Assembly (NCBI GenBank): GCA_030655315.1
Contig: JAURVT010000052.1
Location: forward strand, 1 to 64,000
DNA length: 64,000 nt
Source of the DNA: Nocardioidaceae bacterium
Lineage (GTDB): Bacteria > Actinomycetota > Actinomycetes > Propionibacteriales > Nocardioidaceae
Direction: 5' to 3'
Shown: positions 42,679-51,362 of the stretch, one piece after another
Layout: each line of letters opens with the position of its first letter
Numbering within the stretch: the first letter of the stretch is position 1
The notes under the pieces: generated by a model
What the model was told of the DNA's origin: nothing
What the model saw: only the letters and a program-made list of their open reading frames with translations
Database searches by the model: none
Program-made: the position numbers and the translations under genes

Positions 42679-43485
42679 GTGATCCGCACCGTGACGTCGC
42701 ACCTCGAGCTCACCGCCGAGAAGGGCACCGAGCTCGTGTTCTCGGTCGCGGTCGCCCGCGTCGCCGGGTACGACTCGGTGGAGGAGCAGCTGGACCTCGT
42801 GTCGCACGGCGAGCCGGTGGCGTTCGAGGAGCTGCACGGCGACGGCGGGACGGTGCTGCACGTCGTCCACGCCGACCGTGACCTCGACCTGACCGTCGAC
42901 TACCGGGCCGTCGTCACCGGCACCGCCGACCCGCAGGACATGGACCTCGACGAGCGGGTGGTCTACCGGCGCCCCAGCCGGTACGTGCCGTCCGACCGGG
43001 TGCTCGCGCCGGCCCATGCCGCGTTCGGCGGCTACCAGGGTCAGCGCCTGCTCGACGAGGTCGCCGCCTGGGTGCAGCGCAACATCGCCTACGTGCCCGG
43101 CGCCTCGCGCTCCACCGACGGCGCGGTCGAGACGCTCCTGAGCCGCGACGGCGTGTGCCGCGACTTCACCCACCTGACGCTCGCGTTCCTGCGCGCGCGC
43201 GACGTCCCCGCCCGCCTGGTGTCGGCCTACGCGCCCGGCCTGGTGCCGATGGACTTCCATGCCGTCGTCGAGGCGTTCATCGACGGCCAGTGGCGGGTCG
43301 TCGACACCACCGGCCTCGCCCCCCGTCAGTCGCTGGTCCGGATCGCCACCGGACGGGACGCCGCCGACACCGCCTTCCTCAGCAGCTACGGCGGCTACGT
43401 CGGCTTCACGGGCATCAAGGTCGGCGCCGTGGTCAGCCCCTCCCTCCCCGTCGACGACGGCGCCTCCCCCTTCGTCCTGCACTGA
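42679..43485 (+). CDS. transglutaminase-like cysteine protease-fold protein
   Basis: This is a 268-residue protein. An N-terminal beta-rich domain of about 100 residues precedes the transglutaminase core: catalytic Cys in LSRDGVCRDFTHLTLAFLRA, His in PMDFHAVVEAFIDGQW and Asp in RVVDTTGLAP. This bacterial family (with an N-terminal extension) usually has protease or amidase rather than cross-linking activity. There is no signal peptide, so it is cytoplasmic. The leaderless GTG start is supported by TAGGGT. It is followed by a 600-base repeat-filled gap. Confidence 0.85.
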   Translation: MIRTVTSHLELTAEKGTELVFSVAVARVAGYDSVEEQLDLVSHGEPVAFEELHGDGGTVLHVVHADRDLDLTVDYRAVVTGTADPQDMDLDERVVYRRPSRYVPSDRVLAPAHAAFGGYQGQRLLDEVAAWVQRNIAYVPGASRSTDGAVETLLSRDGVCRDFTHLTLAFLRARDVPARLVSAYAPGLVPMDFHAVVEAFIDGQWRVVDTTGLAPRQSLVRIATGRDAADTAFLSSYGGYVGFTGIKVGAVVSPSLPVDDGASPFVLH

Positions 43486-43497
43486 CCCCGCGGGTGG

Positions 43498-43945
43498 CCC
43501 CGCCCCGCCCCGGCGGTGCCTGGGCAACCACGCGCCCGCCCCGGCGGTGCCTGAGCCACCACGCGCCCGCCCCGGCGGTGCCTGAGCAACCAAGATCGGC
43601 CGGAACGTGGTTGCTGACGCACCGCCGGTGGTGGGTGTGGCCCCCGGCGGTGGGTGTGGCCCCATGATCGGCCCGAACGTGGGGCCTCACCCACCGCCGG
43701 CCCGAGGGTGGCGCGCGTCCCCGCCAGGCTCGTCCTCGCTGCGTCTTCCCCGGGCGGGCAGGTGCCCCACCCGCCACACGCCCGCCCCGGCGGTGGTTGA
43801 GCAACGAAGCGCCCGCCCCGGCGGTGCCTGAGCAACCACGATCGGCCGGAACGTGGTTGCCGACGCACCGCCAGTGGGGCCGTACCCACCGCCGGCCCGA
43901 GGGTGGCCCGCGTCCCCGCCGGGCTGGTCCTTGCTGCGCCCTTCT
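43498..43945. repeat. 31-base tandem units within a larger duplicated intergenic block
   Basis: The 606-base gap 43486-44091 has no convincing gene. CGGCGGTGCCTGAGCAACCA units start at 43511, 43542 and 43573 (31-base period) and again at 43788 and 43819 (31 bases). After the last unit of each group a longer segment repeats: GATCGGCC-GAACGTGG followed by a CACCGCC block, then ACCCACCGCCGGCCCGAGGG and a CGTCCCCGCC stretch (about 43689-43743 and 43885-43939). A third diverged GATCGGCC-GAACGTGG copy starts near 43667. The rest of the gap (43946-44091) holds an 11-base tandem repeat and the promoter of the next gene. Confidence 0.75.
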
Positions 43946-44024
43946 CGACGCAGCAGGGCCGCACCCACCGCCCCACGGCACCACCGACCCCACCCCTGTG
44001 ACGCCCGTCACCCAAACTCGATGC

Positions 44025-44046
44025 ACGCAGAAACTACGCAGAAACT
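44025..44046 (+). promoter_or_regulatory. 11-base tandem direct repeat before the molybdoenzyme gene
   Basis: ACGCAGAAACT occurs twice head to tail with no gap, about one helical turn apart, 46-67 bases before the GTG at 44092. It could be a regulator site or carry a -35 region (GAAACT). No clear -10 element could be assigned. Confidence 0.4.
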
Positions 44047-44091
44047 GCCCACCGGACCAATCCATTCGGGCCGCCGGGGCGAAGTACCGGT

Positions 44092-45666
44092 GTGACCACC
44101 ACGGCGACCACCAAGCTCACCGCAGCGGGCCTCGGCCTGCTCGCGGCGGCCTCGGGCGTCGCCGCGTCGTCGGGGGTGGCGGCCCTCACCGGCACGCCCT
44201 CGCCGATCATCTCGGTGGGCAACCGCTTCATCCTGCTGACGCCCGGCTGGCTGAAGGACTTCGCGATCGAGCAGTTCGGCACCAACGACAAGCCCGTCCT
44301 CATCGGGGGCGTCGTGGCCGCGATCGCGATCCTGGCCGCGGTGGCCGGCCTGCTGGCGCTGTCCAGGCCGAGGGTGGCGGTCGGGATCACCGCCGCGCTC
44401 GGCCTGGTGGCGCTGCTCGCCGCCGTCACCGACGGCACCACGGACGCGAACATCGTCCAGAAGGCCCTGCCGGGCCTGGTGGCGCTCGTCGTCTCGGTGG
44501 GCGCGCTGGTCCTGCTGTTCTCGGAGTACCGCCGACGCACCGACGAGAAGACGCACGTCCTCCTCGACGCCCACCCCGGCGACGACCTGCCCGCAGGCTT
44601 CGACCGTCGCCGTTTCCTCACCGTGGTGCTCGGCACCGGCGCGGTGCTGGTGCTCGGCGGTGCGGTCGGACGCTTCCTCGGCGGCGGTGCCGCCAGCGCC
44701 TCGCGGTCCAGCATCACCATCCCGCGACCGGCCGTCCCGGCTCCCGCCGTTCCGGCGGGCGTGCAGGCCGACGTCACCGGCATCTCGCGCTACCTCACCC
44801 GCAACCGCGATTTCTACCGCATCGACACCGCGCTCCAGGTGCCCGACGTGCCGGCCGACACGTGGTCCATCCGCATCCACGGGATGGTCGACAACGAGCT
44901 CAACCTCTCGTTCGCCGACGTGCTCGACCGCCGCCTCGTCGAGAGCCGGATCACCCTCACCTGTGTCTCCAACCAGGTCGGCGGCCCCTACGTGGGCAAC
45001 GCGTCCTGGATCGGCGTCCCGCTGCAGGAGCTGCTCGCCGAGGCCGGCGTGCAGGACGGCGCCGACGCGGTGAAGTCGACCAGTGCCGACGACATGACGA
45101 TCGGCACGCCCCTCGAGGCGATGACCGACGACCGCGGGTCGCTGCTGGCCATCGCGATGAACGGCGAGCCGCTCCCGCTGGAGCACGGCTTCCCCGCCCG
45201 TCTCGTCGTCCCGGGCCTGTTCGGCTACGTGTCCGCGACCAAGTGGGTCGTCGACCTCGAGGTCACCCGGTTCCAGGACTTCGAGGCCTACTGGACCCCG
45301 CGCGGCTACAGCGAGAAGGCCCCCATCAAGTTCAGCTCACGCATCGACGTCCCCAAGGCCTTCCAGACGTTCCCCCGGGACGCCGTGCGGGTCGGCGGCG
45401 TCGCGTGGGCTCAGACGGTCGGCATCCAGACCGTCGAGGTGCAGGTCGACGACAGCGACTGGAGCGAGGTCACCCTCGCCACCCAGGACAACGTCAACAC
45501 CTGGCGCCAGTGGTCGTGGGAGTGGCAGGACGCCACCCCCGGGAACCACACCCTCCGCGTCCGCGCCACCAACGGCGACGGGGAGACACAGACCTCCGAT
45601 CGGGCCTCAGTCAGGCCCGACGGATCCACCGGCTGGCACAGCATCCAGTTCCGGGTGGAGGACTGA
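44092..45666 (+). CDS. membrane molybdopterin-dependent oxidoreductase (sulfite-oxidase fold)
   Basis: This is a 524-residue protein. Four or so N-terminal helices (about 8-155) precede [20 protein letters not shown], a Tat-like twin-arginine segment and further helix at about 176-200. The soluble part has the sulfite-oxidase molybdopterin fold with the Mo-ligand Cys in [19 protein letters not shown], and a C-terminal Mo-co dimerisation domain ([21 protein letters not shown]). It would work outside the membrane on an unknown substrate. In many actinobacteria this gene neighbours fasciclin lipoproteins and SigK-type regulators, as here. Confidence 0.88.
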   Translation: MTTTATTKLTAAGLGLLAAASGVAASSGVAALTGTPSPIISVGNRFILLTPGWLKDFAIEQFGTNDKPVLIGGVVAAIAILAAVAGLLALSRPRVAVGITAALGLVALLAAVTDGTTDANIVQKALPGLVALVVSVGALVLLFSEYRRRTDEKTHVLLDAHPGDDLPAGFDRRRFLTVVLGTGAVLVLGGAVGRFLGGGAASASRSSITIPRPAVPAPAVPAGVQADVTGISRYLTRNRDFYRIDTALQVPDVPADTWSIRIHGMVDNELNLSFADVLDRRLVESRITLTCVSNQVGGPYVGNASWIGVPLQELLAEAGVQDGADAVKSTSADDMTIGTPLEAMTDDRGSLLAIAMNGEPLPLEHGFPARLVVPGLFGYVSATKWVVDLEVTRFQDFEAYWTPRGYSEKAPIKFSSRIDVPKAFQTFPRDAVRVGGVAWAQTVGIQTVEVQVDDSDWSEVTLATQDNVNTWRQWSWEWQDATPGNHTLRVRATNGDGETQTSDRASVRPDGSTGWHSIQFRVED

Positions 45667-45743
45667 GCACCATCTCGTCCGCGAGAAGAACGCCCCGAAC
45701 GGGTCCGACCACGGGCCTGTCGACCAGAGCAAAGGAAGTCACC

Positions 45744-46412
45744 ATGCGCAGCATCCGCACCAAGTCCCTGGCCGTCGCCGCCGTCGCTCCCCTCGTCCTG
45801 TTCACCGCCGCCTGTGGCGGTGGCTCGGACGACGCCGCGTCGGACACCTCGTCCTCGGACGCCGCGACCACCGAGTCCGCCGAGCCCACCACCGACGCCG
45901 CTGACTCCGACCTCGTCGGCGCCGGCTGCGCCGACTACGCCGCCCAGGTGCCGGACGGCGCCGGTTCGGTCGAGGGCATGGCGCAGGACCCGGTGGCCAC
46001 CGCCGCCAGCAACAACCCCCTGCTGAAGACCCTGACCGCCGCGGTCTCGGGCCAGCTCAACCCCGACGTCAACCTGGTCGACACGCTCAACGGTGGCGAG
46101 TTCACCGTCTTCGCGCCCGTCGACGAGGCCTTCGCCGCGCTGCCCGAGGCCACCGTCACCGAGCTCGGCACCGCCGCCGGCGCCGAGACGCTGACCAGCA
46201 TCCTCACCTACCACGTGATCGCGGGCCAGATGGCTCCCGACGCGATCGACGGCACCTTCCCGACCGTCAACGGTGCGGACCTGACCATCTCCGGCTCGGG
46301 CGACGACATCACCGTCGGTGAGAACGGCGCCAAGGTCATCTGCGGTGGCGTCAAGACCGCCAACGCGACCGTCTACCTGATCGACGGCGTCCTGACGCCC
46401 CCGGCCAGCTGA
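45744..46412 (+). CDS. fasciclin-domain lipoprotein (MPT70/MPT83-like)
   Basis: This is a 222-residue protein. The lipobox [10 protein letters not shown] gives lipidated Cys at about 24, then comes an Asp/Ser/Thr-rich linker. The fasciclin domain (about 85-222) has [33 protein letters not shown] and [13 protein letters not shown], the H1 and H2 signatures. Such surface proteins mediate adhesion in other species; in mycobacteria relatives are SigK targets. AAAGGAAG precedes the ATG. It lies 77 bases after the molybdoenzyme gene and ends before a strong terminator. Confidence 0.9.
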   Translation: MRSIRTKSLAVAAVAPLVLFTAACGGGSDDAASDTSSSDAATTESAEPTTDAADSDLVGAGCADYAAQVPDGAGSVEGMAQDPVATAASNNPLLKTLTAAVSGQLNPDVNLVDTLNGGEFTVFAPVDEAFAALPEATVTELGTAAGAETLTSILTYHVIAGQMAPDAIDGTFPTVNGADLTISGSGDDITVGENGAKVICGGVKTANATVYLIDGVLTPPAS

Positions 46413-46434
46413 CACCTGCTCCACCGCACCACCC

Positions 46435-46469
46435 CGACGGCCCCCGGAGCACCGCTCCGGGGGCCGTCG
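46435..46469 (+). terminator. terminator hairpin after the fasciclin gene
   Basis: CGACGGCCCCCGGAGC pairs perfectly over 16 bases with GCTCCGGGGGCCGTCG around a three-base loop, 22 bases past the stop codon. No U tract follows. Confidence 0.8.
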
Positions 46470-46488
46470 TGCGTCCCGCCCACGGTTA

Positions 46489-46502
46489 CCTACCGGTAGG
46501 GT
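46489..46502 (+). promoter_or_regulatory. palindromic operator overlapping -10 of SDR gene
   Basis: CCTACCGGTAGG (46489-46500) is a perfect 12-base palindrome. Its last bases form the -10 TAGGGT (46497-46502), which lies 7 bases before the ATG at 46510. A TetR-type repressor site is likely; the regulator is not adjacent. Confidence 0.5.
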
Positions 46503-46509
46503 GCGAGGC

Positions 46510-47325
46510 ATGGCTGCCCGCTCGTCCGCGTTCCACCCGGGCGACCGCGCCCTCGTCACCGGCGCCGCGTCGGGCCTCGGTCTGGCGCTCGCCACGCACC
46601 TCGCCGCACGGGGCTGCCGGGTCCTCGCCACCGACGTCCACGACGACGTGCCGGGCACCCTGCAGCATCTCGGTCGCGTCACGTACCGACGCCTCGACGT
46701 CACCTCCGACGACGACTGGTCCGCCGCGCTCGCGTGGGTGCGCGAGGAGTGGAACGGCCTCGACGTGCTCGTCAACAACGCGGGCGTCGCCGCCGGGGGC
46801 CGGATCGAGCTCACCACGACCGACCAGTGGCGCCGCGTCGTCGACATCAACCTGCTCGGCGTCGTGCGCGGCTGCCGCACGTTCGTGCCGATGCTCAAGG
46901 AGCGTCGCGCCGGACGCATCGTCAACGTCGCCTCCGCGGCCGGGCTCGTGCACCCGCCGCGGATGAGCGAGTACAACGCCGTCAAGGCCGGGGTGGTGGC
47001 GCTGAGCGAGACGCTGTCGCACGAGCTGTCGCCGTACGACGTCGCCGTGCACGTGGTGTGCCCGACGTTCTTCCGGACCAACCTGTCGAGCTCGCTGCAG
47101 GGCGACGACGCGTCGGCGCACGCCTCGGCGGTCAAGCTGATCGACCGCTCGACGGTCACCCCCGACCAGATCGCCGCACGGGTGCTCGCCGGCGTCGACG
47201 CCGGGCGCCACGTGATCCTCACCGACCGCGAGGGCACCGTCGCGTACGCCGCCAAGCGCTTCGTCCGTCCGCTCTACGACCGCGCGATGCGCCGGGCGTC
47301 GAGGCGGATGGCCGCGCAGGAGTGA
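46510..47325 (+). CDS. SDR family oxidoreductase
   Basis: This is a 271-residue short-chain dehydrogenase: cofactor motif ALVTGAASGLGLALATHLA, NNAGVAAGG, catalytic Ser in VNVASAAG and YNAVKAG (Tyr-X3-Lys). It probably uses NADP(H) on an unknown hydroxyl/keto compound; the C-terminal basic helix (RRASRRM) resembles membrane-associated SDRs of lipid metabolism. The start is leaderless. It overlaps the next gene by four bases, so they are co-translated. Confidence 0.88.
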   Translation: MAARSSAFHPGDRALVTGAASGLGLALATHLAARGCRVLATDVHDDVPGTLQHLGRVTYRRLDVTSDDDWSAALAWVREEWNGLDVLVNNAGVAAGGRIELTTTDQWRRVVDINLLGVVRGCRTFVPMLKERRAGRIVNVASAAGLVHPPRMSEYNAVKAGVVALSETLSHELSPYDVAVHVVCPTFFRTNLSSSLQGDDASAHASAVKLIDRSTVTPDQIAARVLAGVDAGRHVILTDREGTVAYAAKRFVRPLYDRAMRRASRRMAAQE

Positions 47326-47966
47326 GCGCGATCCTGCTCGTCCGCCACGGCCAGGCGTCGTGGGGCACCGACGACTACGACCGGCTGTCCGAGCGCGGGC
47401 ACGCCCAGGCCGGGTGGCTGGGCCAGTCCTGGGAGGCCGCGGGGTTCGTCCCGACGCACGCGGTCGCGGGCGGCATGCGTCGTCACGCCCAGACCGCGAC
47501 GGGCGCGCTCGACGTCGCCGACCCGACCTCCACGGGCTGGGACGTCGACGCGCGCTGGGACGAGTTCGACCACGAGGTCTTCGCCGGGGGCGACGCCGCC
47601 GTGCTGGGCGGCGACCCGCACGTCTTCCAGGCGGTGCTCGACGAGGGCCTCGCGACGTGGGAGGCCTCGGACGGCGCGGGCTACCCCGAGCCCTACGGGA
47701 CGTTCCGCGACCGCGTGCGTGCCGGGTTCGACGACCTCGCCACGTCGCTCGGACGCGGTGAGCGCGCGGTGGTGTTCACCTCCGGCGGACCGGTGGCGCA
47801 GGTCGCGTCCTGGCTGCTGACGGGCGACGACGGCATCTGGCGGCGGATGAACCGCGTGGTCGCCAACGCGTCGGTCACCACCGTCACGATCGGCCGCTCC
47901 GGCCGGACGCTGCTGACGTTCAACGAGCACACCCACCTGCCGTCCGACGCCATCACCTTCCGCTGA
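47322..47966 (+). CDS. histidine phosphatase family protein
   Basis: This is a 214-residue protein of the phosphoglycerate mutase-like superfamily. The catalytic RHG motif is in AILLVRHGQASWGTDDYDRLSERG, with a second Arg/His region GGMRRHAQTA and the distal stretch VVFTSGGPVAQV, where the usual second His after SG is not obvious. GTGA overlap with the SDR gene upstream and 13 bases to the next SDR suggest one operon. The substrate is unknown; sugar or lipid phosphates are both possible. Confidence 0.82.
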   Translation: MSAILLVRHGQASWGTDDYDRLSERGHAQAGWLGQSWEAAGFVPTHAVAGGMRRHAQTATGALDVADPTSTGWDVDARWDEFDHEVFAGGDAAVLGGDPHVFQAVLDEGLATWEASDGAGYPEPYGTFRDRVRAGFDDLATSLGRGERAVVFTSGGPVAQVASWLLTGDDGIWRRMNRVVANASVTTVTIGRSGRTLLTFNEHTHLPSDAITFR

Positions 47967-47979
47967 GCCGAGGAGCCCG

Positions 47980-48738
47980 ATGCGTCGTCGCACCCTGATC
48001 ACCGGAGCGAGCTCGGGCCTCGGCGCCGGCATGGCCCGCCACCTCGCCGCGCGCGGCCACGACCTCGCGCTCACGGCCCGCCGCACCGACCGGCTCGACG
48101 CGCTGCGCGACGAGCTGCTCGCCGCCCACCCCGGGATCCACGTGGTCGCGCACCGGCTCGACGTCGACGACCACCCGCAGGTGTTCGACGTCGTCGCGGC
48201 GGCGGCCGACGACCTCGGCGGCCTCGACCGCGTCGTCGTCAACGCGGGCCTCGGCACGGGCGCCCGCGTGGGGACGGGCCGCTTCGAGGCCAACCGCGAC
48301 ACCCTGATGACCAACGCGGTCGCGGCGCTCGCGCAGTGCGAGGCCGCGATGGGCCACTTCTACGCCCGCGGCGCCGGGCACCTCGTGCTCGTCTCGTCCC
48401 TGGCCGCCTACCGCGGGCTCCCGGGCGCGCAGACGGCCTATGCGGCGAGCAAGGCCGCCGTCGCCCACCTCGCCGAGGGCATCCGGATCGACCTGCTGCG
48501 CCACCCCGGGCACGACATCGCCGTCACCACCCTGTTCCCGGGCTACATCGTGTCGGAGATGAACGACGTGGACGAGCGGGACGTCCCGCTGATGACGGGC
48601 ACCGTGGCGGGCACCCGCGCGATGGTCGACCTGATCGAGCGCGAGGTCGCCGAGGCCTCCGTCCCGCGCCTGCCGTGGGTGCCGCTCGGCTTCGTGCTGC
48701 GGCACGCCCCGCTGCGGGTGCTGCGCCGGCTCGTCTGA
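47980..48738 (+). CDS. SDR family oxidoreductase
   Basis: This is a 252-residue short-chain dehydrogenase with TLITGASSGLGAGMARHLA, VNAGLGTG (NAG), LVLVSSLAAYRG and the Tyr-X3-Lys in YAASKAAVAHLAEG. It is complete and follows the phosphatase after 13 bases on the same strand. The C-terminal VPLGFVLRHAPLRVLRR is typical of the SDR subgroup acting on lipophilic substrates at membranes. The substrate is unknown. Confidence 0.88.
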   Translation: MRRRTLITGASSGLGAGMARHLAARGHDLALTARRTDRLDALRDELLAAHPGIHVVAHRLDVDDHPQVFDVVAAAADDLGGLDRVVVNAGLGTGARVGTGRFEANRDTLMTNAVAALAQCEAAMGHFYARGAGHLVLVSSLAAYRGLPGAQTAYAASKAAVAHLAEGIRIDLLRHPGHDIAVTTLFPGYIVSEMNDVDERDVPLMTGTVAGTRAMVDLIEREVAEASVPRLPWVPLGFVLRHAPLRVLRRLV

Positions 48739-48829
48739 GCCCCGGGTCGCCGCGCGGGGAGGGGTCTCAGAGTCCGAGACGCCTGTCCGGATGGGGAACA
48801 CCGCGGCCCGCCGGGTCCTTGAACCCTGT

Positions 48830-49495
48830 ATGACCTCGATCGCGATCATCGGGGCGGGAGCCGGTCTCGGCGCCGCCGTCGCACGGAAGTTCGGCTCGGA
48901 GGGCTACTCCGTCGGACTCATCTCGCGCAACCAGGCCCGGGTCGACGCCCTGGCCGCCACGCTCGTCGCCGACGGCGTGCAGGCCGCCGGGTTCGCCGCG
49001 GACGTCCGTGACCCGGCGTCCATCTCGGCCGCCCTCGAGCAGGTGACCGAGACCCTCGGTCCCATCGAGGTGCTGCAGTACAGCCCGCTGCCGCAGAAGG
49101 ACTTCATGCGTCCGGTCCTCGAGACCACGCCCGCCGACCTCGTCGGACCGGTCGAGTTCTCGATCTACGGCCCGGTCGCCGCGGTGCACCAGGTGGTGCC
49201 GGGCATGCGCTTCCTCGGCGAGAACAAGGGCACCATCCTGTTCGTCAACGGCGGCTCGGCCGTCAAGCCCGGCCGCGACGTGACCGGAACGTCCGTCGCC
49301 TTCGCCGGACAGGCCGCCTACGCCGAGCTGCTGAACGAGGTGCTCGGCGAGGAGGGCATCCAGGTCTCGCAGCTGATCATCGGCGGCGCCATCGTCGAGG
49401 GTGACGAGGACAAGGACCCGGCCGTCCTGGCCGACCACCTGTGGGACCTCCACACCAAGCGCGACCGCTTCCGTCTCCAGATCAGTGAGGACTGA
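48830..49495 (+). CDS. SDR-like protein lacking the usual Tyr-X3-Lys
   Basis: This is a 221-residue protein with an intact Rossmann start, SIAIIGAGAGLGAAVARKFG, but otherwise atypical. NNAG is replaced by QYSPLPQ, and the expected YXXXK position reads YAELLNE, so the catalytic lysine is missing. It could bind NAD(P) without acting as a classical dehydrogenase. ATG 48830 has no clear ribosome binding site; an ATG at 48791 would add 13 residues. It ends three bases before the next SDR gene, implying a pair that may act together. Confidence 0.75.
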   Translation: MTSIAIIGAGAGLGAAVARKFGSEGYSVGLISRNQARVDALAATLVADGVQAAGFAADVRDPASISAALEQVTETLGPIEVLQYSPLPQKDFMRPVLETTPADLVGPVEFSIYGPVAAVHQVVPGMRFLGENKGTILFVNGGSAVKPGRDVTGTSVAFAGQAAYAELLNEVLGEEGIQVSQLIIGGAIVEGDEDKDPAVLADHLWDLHTKRDRFRLQISED

Positions 49496-49498
49496 GAC

Positions 49499-50341
49499 AT
49501 GACCGAGCAGAGCACCGGCAAGACCTGGTTCATCACCGGCACCTCCAAGGGGTTCGGCCGCGAGTGGGCCATCGCGGCCCTCGAGCGCGGCGACCGCGTC
49601 GCCGGCACCGCGCGCGACACCAGCACGATGGACGACCTCGTCGAGAAGTTCGGCGACCGCGTCCTCGCCATCGAGCTCGACGTGACCGACCGGGCCGCCG
49701 ACTTCGCCGCCGTCAAGCAGGCGCACGACCACTTCGGCGCGCTCGACGTCGTCGTCAACAACGCCGGGTACGGGCACTTCGGCATGGTCGAGGAGCTCAC
49801 CGAGGACGAGGCCCGCGGCCAGATCGAGACCAACGTCTTCGGGGCCCTGTGGATCACGCAGGCCGCGCTCCCGTACCTGCGCGAGCAGGGCAGCGGCCAC
49901 GTCATCCAGGTGTCGTCCATCGGGGGCATCTCGGCGTTCCCGTCCGTCGGCATCTACCACGCGTCCAAGTGGGCTCTCGAGGGCTTCAGCCAGTCGCTGG
50001 CCCAGGAGGTCGCCGGCTTCGGCATCAAGGTGACGCTGGTCGAGCCCGGTGGCTTCTCCACCGACTGGAGCGGCCCGTCCGCCAGCCGGTCTGACGAGAT
50101 CGAGGCCTACGCGGACGTCCGCGAGGCCGCGGCCAACCGTCCCAGCGCCAGCGGCACCCCCGGTGACCCGGTCGCCACCCGCACGGCGATCCTCAAGGTC
50201 GTCGACGCCGACGAGCCGCCCCTGCGCGTGTTCTTCGGCGACAAGCCCCTCGGCATCGCCGAGGCCGACTACGAGTCGCGGCTGAAGACGTGGCGCGAGT
50301 GGCAGCCCGTCGCCCTCGAGGCGCACGGCGGCCAGGGCTGA
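49499..50341 (+). CDS. SDR family oxidoreductase
   Basis: This is a 280-residue classical SDR with WFITGTSKGFGREWAIAALE, NNAGYGHFG, catalytic Ser in VIQVSSIGG and YHASKWALEGFSQSL. The KGFG variant of the cofactor loop and length fit a broad oxidoreductase group often annotated as 3-ketoacyl reductase-like. GAGGA, within the end of the preceding SDR-like gene, serves as ribosome binding site. The substrate is unknown. Confidence 0.9.
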   Translation: MTEQSTGKTWFITGTSKGFGREWAIAALERGDRVAGTARDTSTMDDLVEKFGDRVLAIELDVTDRAADFAAVKQAHDHFGALDVVVNNAGYGHFGMVEELTEDEARGQIETNVFGALWITQAALPYLREQGSGHVIQVSSIGGISAFPSVGIYHASKWALEGFSQSLAQEVAGFGIKVTLVEPGGFSTDWSGPSASRSDEIEAYADVREAAANRPSASGTPGDPVATRTAILKVVDADEPPLRVFFGDKPLGIAEADYESRLKTWREWQPVALEAHGGQG

Positions 50342-50468
50342 CCCACCCGACCCCGGTGCAGCGCCCACCCGCGCTGCCCGGTCCGCACGAGGCCGTCCCG
50401 TCCACCCGACGGGGCGGCCTCGTCCTGCGTCCCGCGACGTGTCGGTGGCATGGGGGCAGGATGGGCGC

Positions 50469-51362
50469 GTGAGCAGGGACCTGGTGACGATCGCGCGCGA
50501 CCTCTACGCCGGGCGGCCGCAGGACTTCACCGTGTGGCGCGACGAGCTCGCCCAGCAGGCCAGGTCCGAGGGTGGGCGCGCGCTCGCCGCCGCGGTGAAG
50601 AAGCTGAGGAAGCCGTCGGCGGCGGCGTGGGTGGTCAACGCGCTGTCGGCCACCGACCGCTTCGACGACCTCGACGACCTCCGCGAGCAGCTGCTCTCGG
50701 CCCAGGCCGCGGTGGACGGCGTCGCGATGCGGCAGCTCGGGCGAGACGCCCGCGTGCTCGCCCGGCAGATCGCCGAGAGCGGGAGCGTGCTGGCCGACGA
50801 GGCGGGCGTCGTCCTGAGCGCCGCCGCGCTCGCCGAGGTGCAGGAGACGCTGCGCGCCGTCACGGTCGACGCCGGTGTAGCCGCGGCCGTCCGCACGGGA
50901 TTCATGGTCCGGTCGGTGACGTCCACCGGCCTGGAGGCCGTCGACGTCTCGGCCGCGGTCGCGGTGGCTTCCGCGCTGCCCGACGTCGAGGAGCCGGCCG
51001 AGCCCGAGGACGACCAGCCGTCGGCGACGGTCAGCGACCTGTCCGCGGCGCGCACCCGTCGGGAGGAGCGCGAGGCGAAGCGGGCCGAGGAGGAGCAGAA
51101 GCGGGCCGAGGCGCAGCGGGCCCGCGAGCTGAGGGCGGCGCAGAAGCAGCTCGACGCCGTGACTGCCGCCGCGAAGCAGGCCGAGCAGGCGTGCACGGCC
51201 TCGACGACCCGGCTGGAGAAGGCCGGGCGCGCACTCGCCGAGGCCCAGCAGGTGCTCGACGAGGCGCAAGCGGCCGAGGAGGAGTCCCGCGCCGCCGCCG
51301 ACGAGGCCCGTCTGGCCGTCGACGCCGCCCGGGCCGACGTCGACCGCCTCACCGACCCCTGA
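50469..51362 (+). CDS. conserved coiled-coil protein of unknown function
   Basis: This is a 297-residue protein with no domain I can name. The N-terminal 100 residues (LVTIARDLYAGRPQDFTVWRDELA; LRKPSAAAWVVNALS) are a conserved-looking helical block. From about 195 to 295 there is a long Ala/Glu/Arg/Lys-rich coiled coil (REEREAKRAEEEQKRAEAQR). There is no signal or membrane helix. It resembles a family of uncharacterised actinobacterial proteins with this two-part layout. GTG 50469 is used. It ends at a family 1 hairpin and converges on metX. Confidence 0.6.
   Translation: MSRDLVTIARDLYAGRPQDFTVWRDELAQQARSEGGRALAAAVKKLRKPSAAAWVVNALSATDRFDDLDDLREQLLSAQAAVDGVAMRQLGRDARVLARQIAESGSVLADEAGVVLSAAALAEVQETLRAVTVDAGVAAAVRTGFMVRSVTSTGLEAVDVSAAVAVASALPDVEEPAEPEDDQPSATVSDLSAARTRREEREAKRAEEEQKRAEAQRARELRAAQKQLDAVTAAAKQAEQACTASTTRLEKAGRALAEAQQVLDEAQAAEEESRAAADEARLAVDAARADVDRLTDP

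Noticed and set aside
43498-43850. Possible CRISPR array
   Set aside because: The 31-base units are directly adjacent with no unique spacers, only three and two copies, and no cas genes are nearby.
43395-44065. Minus-strand frames with repeated LLRHRRGG-type segments
   Set aside because: They overlap the end of the transglutaminase gene and the 31-base repeat island; the protein repeat is just the DNA repeat read in frame, with no start signal.
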